Below, piece by piece: positions 56,628 to 64,000 of a stretch of 64,000 nucleotides of DNA. The translations under genes and the position numbers were made by a program. The notes under the pieces are model-generated. The model worked only from the letters and a program-made list of their open reading frames with translations. It was not told the origin of the DNA and made no database searches. The first letter of the stretch is position 1; each line of letters begins with the position of its first letter. This DNA comes from Arthrobacter tumbae (lineage in GTDB: Bacteria > Actinomycetota > Actinomycetes > Actinomycetales > Micrococcaceae): assembly GCF_016907495.1 (NCBI RefSeq), contig NZ_JAFBCC010000001.1:1922001-1986000 (forward strand), written 5' to 3'.

Positions 56628-57851
56628 TCAGGCGGACTTGCTGGTTCCGGTGCCGAGTTCCGCGACAGATCGTTCGATACGTGCCGGTGCCAGCAGTTCC
56701 TCAAGGATGAGGTTTATGGCTCCGAGGATCCCGGCGTCTGCGGGGTTCTGGCTCGCCCGGATGTCCAGACTGTCGGCGGCGAGGGGCAGTACCTGTTGGA
56801 AGAGTTCCGCCCGGATGGCTGCGACGAGCACGGAAGAGGACGACAGTGTTCCGCCCAGCACCACTTCATTGGGGTTGAAGAAGTTCACGATCGAGGACAG
56901 GACTCCTCCGATTTGGGCTCCCGCTTCACGCAGCACCTTTACGGCTGCCGGCTCGGCGTTGCTGCCGAGCGCGACGACGTCGTTGGTGCTCTGAAGGTCG
57001 AAACCGAGCTCCCGCAGCCGAGGGATGAGCGCGCCACCGCTGGCGACGGACTCCAAACAGTTGGTCGATACGCAGCTGCAGCTGATAGTCGAGGTTCCGT
57101 TGACTGCGGTGTGGCTGATTTCACCTGCGGCACCGCCAGCGCCGCGGTGCAATTTGCCGCCGCTGACTATTCCGCAGCCTATGCGTGTGCCGAGTTTGAC
57201 CGCCAGCAGGTGCTGCGGCTTTTGCCTGCCGGTCGCCGCGCCATACTCGCCCAGTGCCAGCAGATTCGCGTCATTTTCCACCAGGACCGGGATCTGCGTG
57301 TAGGCGGACATCAGTTCGGGCAGGTTGCTTTTGTGCCAGTTGGGCATGAAAGAGGGGAGGATGACACGCCCGCTCGGATACTCGATCGGGCCGGGTAGGC
57401 CGATCGCCGTCCCCTTAAGGTCCAGCTCCGTTAGGCCTCGACTATGGGTAAGTTCCAGCACGTTCTCCCACAGGAGGCGCGCGGTGAGCTCCGGCCCTCC
57501 GGCTGTGTCTACGGGGCCTTCCTGGGTGGCGAGGATGGTGCCTGTGACGTCTGCCAGGGCCATCCTTACATGATGCGCACCAAGGTCGGCCACCGCGACT
57601 ACACCGTAGGAGGCTGCGACCGTCAATTGCCGCGCCCGTCGACCGCCAGTTGATTTTTCGGGACCGATTTCCGCTAGGAGGCCTGCGGCCTCCAGCTGCT
57701 CCACGCGCAGTGAAATGGTCGAGGGAGCCAGTCCTGTGACCCGTGCAAGAGCTGATCTGGAAGTGGCTGAACCATCGCGAATCATGCGGAAGATGTCGCC
57801 GACGGATCCAGGCGTGAAGTCAGCCTCCACATAGCGCGCGGGGTTCTGCAT
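56628..57851 (-). CDS. ROK family transcriptional repressor (NagC/XylR type)
   Basis: 407 residues with an N-terminal winged helix (VTGLAPSTISLRVEQLEAAGLL) and a ROK domain whose kinase phosphate loop is degenerate (VADLGAHHVRMAL) but whose zinc motif CSCVSTNCLESVASG is kept. Expected to control the divergent sugar genes, with effector binding in the ROK domain. TATAGT lies seven bases before the ATG (57859-57864), so a leaderless message with operator in the 213-bp gap. Confidence 0.9.
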   Translation of the reverse strand: MQNPARYVEADFTPGSVGDIFRMIRDGSATSRSALARVTGLAPSTISLRVEQLEAAGLLAEIGPEKSTGGRRARQLTVAASYGVVAVADLGAHHVRMALADVTGTILATQEGPVDTAGGPELTARLLWENVLELTHSRGLTELDLKGTAIGLPGPIEYPSGRVILPSFMPNWHKSNLPELMSAYTQIPVLVENDANLLALGEYGAATGRQKPQHLLAVKLGTRIGCGIVSGGKLHRGAGGAAGEISHTAVNGTSTISCSCVSTNCLESVASGGALIPRLRELGFDLQSTNDVVALGSNAEPAAVKVLREAGAQIGGVLSSIVNFFNPNEVVLGGTLSSSSVLVAAIRAELFQQVLPLAADSLDIRASQNPADAGILGAINLILEELLAPARIERSVAELGTGTSKSA

Positions 57852-58064
57852 GTCCTCGACTATATCGGAACTATCGGCTTAAGTGGATCTGAATTCGGAC
57901 TACAACAAACACACTTCGAATGATAGGGTTCGATTACCGAACAAAGTTAGTGACCTACGACACTCACTCGGGCTTAGTTGCGCGGCACGACTCACACAAT
58001 ACGAGGCGGTATTGATGATCATTGAGGTTTGCTTCAGAAAGTACGGCAGTGCTGGGGGCCGTCG

Positions 58065-59447
58065 GTGACCCCGCATTCCCGCAGCATGCTGACAAACACC
58101 GACGCCTCTGTTCCGGCCGGAGCCCCTGAAACGGCGCTGTACGCTGAGGGTATTGTCGCCGGGACCGACGGGCCGGTCCTCGTTCCCGAAGGCACCTCCT
58201 GCCGCCGTATCCCGGGTACCAACTTGCTCCACTCAGACGGAGCCTGGCTCGACGGGGCACTCCGCCCAACACCTGGCGTCGTGGCATCCCTTCGAAGGAA
58301 GCTTCAATCGGCGGACCTACCCACCGGCAACGGCCGCTACTACGACATGGCCGAGACGGCGTTGTTGGACGTGATGGCGCTACAGAACCCGCGCGGCGCC
58401 ATCGTGGCCGCTGCCAGTCCGTACTGGCGGTTCGTGTGGCCCAGAGATAACGCCTTCGCAGTCGTTGCGTTAGCGCTCACGGGAATGCATGCCAACATGT
58501 GGGCGGCCCTTCGCTACGTCTACTCCATGCAGGAGGCGGACGGGCAGTTCGAAGCACGCTACTTACCGGACGGGTCCGGGCGAGTCCCGGATCAGCGTGG
58601 ACGGCAGCACGACGGCCTTGGACTCACCCTCTGGGCAACCTGGGTGGTCATACAGCTTTCCCCCCAAGATCAAGTCGATGACCAGCTTCCGCGGCTGAGA
58701 AGCGGTATCATCGCCGGTATTCGAGCCGCAGTACAAGTCGCCGCGGAGGAGGACGGTCTCCCGCGCCCAGGGCAGGACTACTGGGAACTGGATCATCCGG
58801 AGGCCTCGCTCGGCCTCGCGGCGCCGCTGCTGGCCGGTCTTCTCGCCGGGGCTGATCTAGCACGTCGCGTAGGTGAACCGGCATTGAGTGATGCCGCTAA
58901 AGCAGGGGCGACCAGCCTCTATCGAACAATTCATCCCGTCTACGGCCGCAACGGATACCAACGCTTCCCCTCGGGCGGTGGCTTCGATGCATCCGTGGCG
59001 TACCTCCTTCCCCCCTTCATCAGCGCGCCAAACGACTCCACTGAAGGCTCCGGCATCATCGACGCGTGGAAGCGCTCTCTACGCGCGCTTGAGCAACCCA
59101 ACGGTGGCTTGCGCCCGGGACAGGAATGGCCCGACCCGGATACGGCCTGGACACCCCAAACTGCACTATTCGCTCTGACGGCCGCATCACTCAACCAAAG
59201 TCAGACTGCGCACTTCCTGCTGGACTGGCTAGACAACCACAGGACCCGCATGGGATCACTTCCCGAGAAGGTCACCGCGATGGGCGAACCGGCAGCGGTC
59301 GCGCCACTGGGCATGGTTTCCGGGCTGGTACTGACCGCGCTTGCCATCCTAGACGGGGCCAAGATCCCTCGGCTCTCGCCGCCTTCGAGCGGTGAATCTG
59401 AACCTGTTTCAAACACTCGTCCCGATAAAGAACCCAAACAAAGGTGA
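58065..59447 (+). CDS. GH15-like glycoside hydrolase
   Basis: About 460 residues. AAASPYWRFVWPRDNAF with WPRDN is the GH15-like glucoamylase signature, and catalytic acids probably lie in ADGQFEARY and YWELDHPEASLG. No signal peptide, so it is intracellular and would process imported oligosaccharides. GTG at 58065 is chosen for a GGGGG ribosome binding site about 8 nt upstream; ATG at 58086 is possible. First gene of the divergent transport operon. Confidence 0.8.
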   Translation: MTPHSRSMLTNTDASVPAGAPETALYAEGIVAGTDGPVLVPEGTSCRRIPGTNLLHSDGAWLDGALRPTPGVVASLRRKLQSADLPTGNGRYYDMAETALLDVMALQNPRGAIVAAASPYWRFVWPRDNAFAVVALALTGMHANMWAALRYVYSMQEADGQFEARYLPDGSGRVPDQRGRQHDGLGLTLWATWVVIQLSPQDQVDDQLPRLRSGIIAGIRAAVQVAAEEDGLPRPGQDYWELDHPEASLGLAAPLLAGLLAGADLARRVGEPALSDAAKAGATSLYRTIHPVYGRNGYQRFPSGGGFDASVAYLLPPFISAPNDSTEGSGIIDAWKRSLRALEQPNGGLRPGQEWPDPDTAWTPQTALFALTAASLNQSQTAHFLLDWLDNHRTRMGSLPEKVTAMGEPAAVAPLGMVSGLVLTALAILDGAKIPRLSPPSSGESEPVSNTRPDKEPKQR

Positions 59448-59452
59448 AGACA

Positions 59453-60853
59453 ATGAAAAAGTCGCGTCAATACGGCGCCGTCACGCTGGCACTCGGGCTC
59501 GCCGTCAGCATGGGGGCCTGCTCCGCAAACAACGGTGGAGACGAAGGTACCGCGCAGGATACCGAGCTGACCGTCTGGACGCCGCACAACACCCCGCAGC
59601 GGCTCGCTGTCCAGGAACAAGTCGCCGCCGATTTCACGGAGGCGACCGGTATCGACGTCAACGTCGTTGGACTCGCCGCCGCGGAACAAAACCAGTCCGT
59701 AGTCGCCGGAGCCGCAGCTGGTGACCTGCCCGACATCGCACTGGTGGGCCCGGATCAGGTAGCCAGTTGGGCTTCCCAGGGCCTGCTCAACACCGATGCC
59801 GCGCAAAGCATCGTCTCCTCACTGGATGAAAGCACGTTCAGCGAGGAAGCTCTCAACCTCGTCACCGTCGACGGAGCGTACGGAGCGGTTCCATCCGACG
59901 GCTGGGGCGAACTGCTCTACTACCGCACCGACGTCTTCGAACAGCTGGGACTCGACGCCCCCTCGACGCTTGAGGACGTAGTGACCGCCGCGGAAACGAT
60001 CTCCGACTCCGACCTCGGCATGACGGGCATCGTCCTTGGCACACAGCCAGCCGACGCGATGTCACGGGAAAACCTCGAACACATCAGCCTCGCCAATGGC
60101 TGCCACATGTTCGATGGTTCCGAGGTCGCGCTCGACTCGCCACAGTGCGTCACAGCCTTGTCGACGTACCAGCGACTGTCAGAAGCATCGGTTGCCGGAG
60201 ACCAGAATGTCGAAAGCACCCGCGCCGCTTACCTTGCCGGGGAAGCCGCAATGGTCATGTGGTCGCCACACCTGCTCGACGAAATCGCGGGGCTGGACGC
60301 GAACTTCCCCGTGAGCTGCGAGCAATGCGCTGACGATCCCAACTTCCTGGCCTCCAACACAGGCGTGGTCGGACCGCTGACCGGACCGGACAACAGTGAA
60401 GGGACAGGTTACGGGCTGACGATGAACATGGCGGTACTCCAAGGCGCTAACGAGGACGCTGCTTCCCAGTACATCGACTTCGTCCTGAACGAGGGATACA
60501 TTGACACACTCGCCATGACTCCCGAAGGTCGCGCCCCCGTCCGCACCGGCACTCCAGAGGAGCCGAACAAGTACCTGGAAGAGTGGAAGGCGCTCCCCTT
60601 GGGCGCGGACCCGGCGAACCAGCGTCCCTTCAACGAGGCATTCTCGTCAGAAGTTGCCGATACCGTGCTCGATGCCGCCAACAGTTTCACCCGGTGGGGA
60701 TTCGGTACGGAGAACTGGGCGACCGCCGGCGCAGCCGCTTCGCAAAACTCCCTCGTGACGGATCTGAACATGCTGCTCGACGGAGGCTCACCCGAGGAGT
60801 ACGCGCAGCACATCGCCGAAATCACCCAAACCCTCAAACAAGAAAACTCATGA
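59453..60853 (+). CDS. ABC sugar-binding lipoprotein
   Basis: Extracellular solute-binding protein of 466 residues (family 1 type). Signal with lipobox-like MGAC at Cys23, then TELTVWTPHNTPQRLAVQEQVAADFTEATGIDVNVV typical of maltose/oligosaccharide receptors. It should hand substrate to the two permeases downstream. ATG at 59453 preceded by AAAGGTGAA. Substrate not established; oligosaccharide inferred from neighbours. Confidence 0.92.
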   Translation: MKKSRQYGAVTLALGLAVSMGACSANNGGDEGTAQDTELTVWTPHNTPQRLAVQEQVAADFTEATGIDVNVVGLAAAEQNQSVVAGAAAGDLPDIALVGPDQVASWASQGLLNTDAAQSIVSSLDESTFSEEALNLVTVDGAYGAVPSDGWGELLYYRTDVFEQLGLDAPSTLEDVVTAAETISDSDLGMTGIVLGTQPADAMSRENLEHISLANGCHMFDGSEVALDSPQCVTALSTYQRLSEASVAGDQNVESTRAAYLAGEAAMVMWSPHLLDEIAGLDANFPVSCEQCADDPNFLASNTGVVGPLTGPDNSEGTGYGLTMNMAVLQGANEDAASQYIDFVLNEGYIDTLAMTPEGRAPVRTGTPEEPNKYLEEWKALPLGADPANQRPFNEAFSSEVADTVLDAANSFTRWGFGTENWATAGAAASQNSLVTDLNMLLDGGSPEEYAQHIAEITQTLKQENS

Positions 60854-61839
60854 CACTCCAAGCATCCAAGCAGGAGCCTGGGCGAACAGCTCAGGCTCCT
60901 GGTAAGGAGCGGAAACACCGATCGGGGATGGCACGCAGGGAGGACCTCACCGGTCGCGCTCTCGTGACACCCACAGTCTTAGTCGTCGCTCTCGTCGTCC
61001 TCCTGCCCTTCCTCGCCAGCGTGGTGTTCGCGTTCCTCGACCTGGATGTGATCGACATCGGCCCCCTGGGTACGGGATCAATCGAATTCACCCTGGCGAA
61101 CTTCACCGCCGCGGTGACCAGCAGCGGGTTCTGGTCTGCCCTTTGGACCACCCTGATCTATGCGGCGGCCACCACCATCGGTTCCGTAGTGGTGGGGCTG
61201 GCAGTCTCCCTGGCATTGCGCAAACCATTCAGGGGTAGGGGCATAATACGCGGACTCGTACTGGTTCCGTACGTGCTCCCGGTCGTTGCCGCAGTCATGA
61301 TCTGGCAACAACTGCTCAACACCCAATACGGGGTGGTGAACGCGCTGGGCGAGCAATTCTTCGGCTGGACCGAACCGATTTCCTTCCTCAGCACAACCAG
61401 CCAGGACCTCGCTGGCATCCCGGTGCCCGTCACGCTCATCGTGGTCGTACTATTCGAAATCTGGAAGTCCGCCCCGTTGGCATACCTGTTCATTACCGCC
61501 CGGCTGCTGGCGGTACCCCGTGATACTGAGGAAGCCGCGCTCATCGATGGTGCCGCACCCTCCCAGCAGCTCCGGTATGTGCTCTTACCCCAGCTCTACG
61601 GGGTGCTTGCGTTGCTCGGAGTGCTCCGCTTCATCTGGTCATTCCAGAACTTCAATGACATTTACCTGCTCACCGGCGGTGCAGGAGGAACGCAAGTACT
61701 TGCCGTGCGGGTCTATGAGGAGCTCACCACACAGGGGGACATCGGCTCCGCCTCAGCGCTCGGATTAATCATGATGGTCGTCCTATCCGTCTTCCTCCTC
61801 ATCTATGTGCGAATGAGCCGAAAGGAAGTATCGCAATGA
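60850..61839 (+). CDS. ABC sugar permease (MalF-like)
   Basis: 329 residues, six transmembrane helices after an N-terminal cytosolic basic segment. EEAALIDGAAPSQQLRYVLLPQLYG is the EAA loop that docks on the ATPase. ATG overlaps the preceding stop (ATGA). Its partner is the next gene. Confidence 0.95.
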   Translation: MTLQASKQEPGRTAQAPGKERKHRSGMARREDLTGRALVTPTVLVVALVVLLPFLASVVFAFLDLDVIDIGPLGTGSIEFTLANFTAAVTSSGFWSALWTTLIYAAATTIGSVVVGLAVSLALRKPFRGRGIIRGLVLVPYVLPVVAAVMIWQQLLNTQYGVVNALGEQFFGWTEPISFLSTTSQDLAGIPVPVTLIVVVLFEIWKSAPLAYLFITARLLAVPRDTEEAALIDGAAPSQQLRYVLLPQLYGVLALLGVLRFIWSFQNFNDIYLLTGGAGGTQVLAVRVYEELTTQGDIGSASALGLIMMVVLSVFLLIYVRMSRKEVSQ

Positions 61840-62732
61840 CCGGCGTTGCCACTGTGCGCAAGCCCAAGGGATCCACCCGGCACCGGATCGAGAACCGGGC
61901 GATACCGATCCTGCGTTGGACGCTGATCGTACTCACCGTCCTTGCCTGCGCCGGCCCGCTCCTCTACGGAGTCCTCCTCTCGGTGAGGCCGTTGACCCAG
62001 GTGATCAACGAACCCTTAGCGATCTTCCCACCGCTTTCCGAGCTGGATTTCAGCTCGTACGCGACCGCGTTGAAGGACGAGAGCCAAGGAGGATTCGGGC
62101 TCGCCCGGTTCATGGGGAACACCCTTTACGTCGCGATCGGCACAGTGATCCTCGCCATCCTATGCAGCGTCCTGGGCGCCTACGCCGCGGTCCGTCTCCG
62201 GTTCTTCGGACGCGACACCGTCAACGGAATGTTCCTCGGGGTCTACCTGTTCCCCGGGATCGTGCTCGCCGTTCCCCTGTTCGTCGTCTTCTCACGTATC
62301 GGGTTGAGAGGAGAGCTGATCGGCCTCGTCCTGATCTACCTCGCCCAGACGGTGCCGGTCGCCCTGTATATGCTCCGGAACTACTTCCTCGCGGTGCCGG
62401 AGAGTATCGAGGAAGCCGCCATGATCGACGGCTGTTCCAGGCTCCAAGTGATCCGCCGGATCGTGCTGCCAACCGCAATGCCAGGGATCATCTCCACCGG
62501 GCTCTACGTATTCATGATCGCCTGGAACGAGTTCCTCTACGCACTGCTCTTCCTCGCCGATGACCGCGACAGATGGACCGTTTCCCTCGGCGTCGCCCAA
62601 CTGTCAGACTTCGCGGTGCCGGCAACGGTACTCATGGCCGGGTCGATCGCGATGACCATCCCCATCGTCATCGTCTTCATCATGGCCCAGCGCCTCCTAC
62701 TCACCGGCCTCACAGCGGGAGCGGAGAAATGA
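61836..62732 (+). CDS. ABC sugar permease (MalG-like)
   Basis: 298 residues with six transmembrane helices and EEAAMIDGCSRLQVIRRIVLPTAMPG as the EAA loop. It overlaps the upstream permease by 4 bp and the next gene by 4 bp (ATGA). No ATPase gene is present in the locus within the window, so a shared MsiK-type ATPase probably energises it. Confidence 0.95.
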   Translation: MTGVATVRKPKGSTRHRIENRAIPILRWTLIVLTVLACAGPLLYGVLLSVRPLTQVINEPLAIFPPLSELDFSSYATALKDESQGGFGLARFMGNTLYVAIGTVILAILCSVLGAYAAVRLRFFGRDTVNGMFLGVYLFPGIVLAVPLFVVFSRIGLRGELIGLVLIYLAQTVPVALYMLRNYFLAVPESIEEAAMIDGCSRLQVIRRIVLPTAMPGIISTGLYVFMIAWNEFLYALLFLADDRDRWTVSLGVAQLSDFAVPATVLMAGSIAMTIPIVIVFIMAQRLLLTGLTAGAEK

Positions 62733-64000
62733 CAGGCAAAGCATTCATCCCGGCCCGCGTCGCCATTCTGGGTCTCGGTGGAAGGGGCGCTGAAGCTTAC
62801 GGCTCCTGGCTGTTGAGACACCCCGCCAAAGCCACTGTTGTGGCAGTCGCGGAATTGATCAAAGCCCGCCGTGAAACGTTTGCTTCGCGGGCCGGCATTC
62901 CGGCGGGCGGCCGGTTCTCAGACTGGCGGGAACTGATGTCACGGGCGGACGAACTGGCGTTGGACGCTGTCATCATTGCACTGCCAGACCGGGACCATCT
63001 CGAACCCTTGATCACCGCCGTGGAGAAAGGGATCGCAGTCTTACTGGAAAAACCTATCGCCCCCGACCCTGAAACGCTACGCGCGGTTCAAGAGCGCATC
63101 GCCGGGTTGGAACACCGGGTGGCGGTAGCGCACGTGCTTCGCGAGACACCGTTCTGGCGATCGATTAAGGCTGTCGTCGATTCGGGAATTCTCGGTGAGC
63201 TGGCCACCATCCGCATGGAAGAAAACATCGGGTTCTGGCATTTCGCGCACTCCTACGTGCGCGGCAACTGGAGTAATTCCGCGACGTCCAGCCCGATGGT
63301 CCTGGCGAAAACTTCGCACGACCTGGACATCATCCGGTGGCTCAGCGGCCAAACACCGGAACGGGTGGCAAGCTTCGGGAAGCTCCTGCACTTCCGTAGG
63401 GACCGAGCACCGGCGGGCGCACCGTCCCACTGCGTCAAGGGCTGCCCCGTCTCCGAAAGTTGCCCCTTCTACGCACCGCGCTACTACGCCGAGGCGCTCA
63501 AAGACGTACATGGATGGCCGGTAGCTCTCGTCACAGACGACACCACCGTTGAAGGACGACTCGAAGCCTTAGCGGTCAGCCCCTACGGGCGATGTGTCTA
63601 CCGCTGCGAAAACGACGTCGTCGACCATCAGCAAAGCCTCTTCGACTTCCCCAGCGGGCTCACTGCCACACTGACCACCTCCGCGTTCACCGGCCACAAC
63701 ACACGCACCTTCCAGATCACCGGCAGCCGAGGCGAAATGTCCGGCCAGATGGACTCCGGCCACATCCGATTGGAACGGTTCGCGCCCGAACCACCGCGGC
63801 TCGCGGACCTCGGAATCCAAGCTCTGGAATCCACCAACGGACCACTGGGCCACAATGTTTACGAGTGGACAGCCCTACCCGTAGCGTCAGATAACGGCGA
63901 TCACCGCGGGCATGCCGGCGGAGACGATGCACTTACCGAAAAATTCATCGACGGTGTGCTCAGCGACCATTTCGATGACCACGTCAGCACTACCCTCGCA
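62729..64000 (+). CDS. Gfo/Idh/MocA family oxidoreductase (partial, runs off window)
   Basis: NAD(P)-dependent oxidoreductase, at least 424 residues, cut by the window edge. Rossmann motif AILGLGGRGAEAYG, and EKPIAPDPE is the conserved EKP motif. A Cys-rich piece (C-x3-C-x5-C in SHCVKGCPVSESCPFY) follows the catalytic part; similar motifs occur in a subgroup and may bind metal. ATG overlaps the permease stop. It probably oxidises or reduces a sugar from the transported substrate. Confidence 0.9.
   Translation, partial: MTGKAFIPARVAILGLGGRGAEAYGSWLLRHPAKATVVAVAELIKARRETFASRAGIPAGGRFSDWRELMSRADELALDAVIIALPDRDHLEPLITAVEKGIAVLLEKPIAPDPETLRAVQERIAGLEHRVAVAHVLRETPFWRSIKAVVDSGILGELATIRMEENIGFWHFAHSYVRGNWSNSATSSPMVLAKTSHDLDIIRWLSGQTPERVASFGKLLHFRRDRAPAGAPSHCVKGCPVSESCPFYAPRYYAEALKDVHGWPVALVTDDTTVEGRLEALAVSPYGRCVYRCENDVVDHQQSLFDFPSGLTATLTTSAFTGHNTRTFQITGSRGEMSGQMDSGHIRLERFAPEPPRLADLGIQALESTNGPLGHNVYEWTALPVASDNGDHRGHAGGDDALTEKFIDGVLSDHFDDHVSTTLA

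Noticed and set aside
56085..57398. Plus-strand frame opposite the ROK genes
   Set aside because: Spans two real genes on the other strand; no domain or ribosome binding site.

Overview
The window looks like chromosomal DNA of a high-GC actinobacterium of the Micrococcaceae (Arthrobacter-like). Supporting signs are the GC-rich codon use with many GTG starts, a small-type SRP RNA carrying the GGAAGGTAGCAAGGGTA core, a RamB/ScfR-type regulator beside isocitrate lyase, the dnaX-recR-lysC neighbourhood, and at least fifteen genes with a TANNNT hexamer only 6-7 nt before the start codon, as expected for leaderless transcripts. Genus and species are inferred; no 16S gene is present. No gene-free stretch exceeds about 265 bp, and I see no CRISPR array, prophage or classical insertion sequence.

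Layout. 0-7.4 kb: small conserved proteins, the coupled purS-purQ-purL operon (minus strand), a lipoprotein with a subtilisin-inhibitor (SSI)-like domain, and a putative 3-methyladenine glycosylase-type protein. 7.6-10.8 kb: a large secreted subtilase. 10.9-19.3 kb: lysC, a two-gene ABC exporter, recR, dnaX, gluQRS, SRP RNA and tRNA-Ser(GGA). 19.5-23.3 kb: a ferredoxin reductase with its fatty-acid desaturase, an MpaB-like oxygenase, and glutathione peroxidase. 24.3-27.9 kb: a three-gene overlapping cluster encoding a Tat-type membrane/secreted protein and two multicopper-oxidase-like proteins whose copper-ligand motifs complement each other. 28-29.8 kb: small conserved proteins and a DsbA/FrnE-like oxidoreductase. 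29.9-35.1 kb: glyoxylate shunt (aceA, aceB) with divergent ramB and a CGNR zinc-finger protein. 35.2-39.1 kb: a second giant subtilase ending in SLH-like repeats. 39.3-44 kb: a frameshifted thiD, a DUF1905-like protein, and the queuosine-related genes yhhQ and tgt, separated by a single nuclease-like gene lying between matching palindromic inverted repeats. 44-55.5 kb: a run of small accessory and stress genes (FUSC, SRPBCC, NUDIX, VOC, YdeI, Fur, TspO, lipoproteins, methyltransferase, hydrolase, DHFR-like, YwqK-like). 55.6-64 kb: a carbohydrate-utilisation locus with a ROK kinase and ROK repressor divergent from a GH15-like enzyme, a binding protein, two permeases and a Gfo/Idh/MocA dehydrogenase cut by the window end; no ABC ATPase is encoded within the visible part.

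Functional links. Two subtilases share a CRP/GlxR-like palindrome upstream, and an SSI-like inhibitor is encoded nearby. tgt, yhhQ and gluQRS together suggest queuosine salvage followed by glutamylation of Q34. aceA, aceB and ramB form an acetate/glyoxylate module. The most unusual items are the possible split multicopper oxidase, the nuclease gene bracketed by palindromes, and a family of intergenic palindromes placed 5-13 nt after stop codons of lysC, aceA and aceB. Two genes (thiD and a 2-TM protein at 54.8 kb) are broken by one extra base in a homopolymer, so sequencing error must be considered for both.
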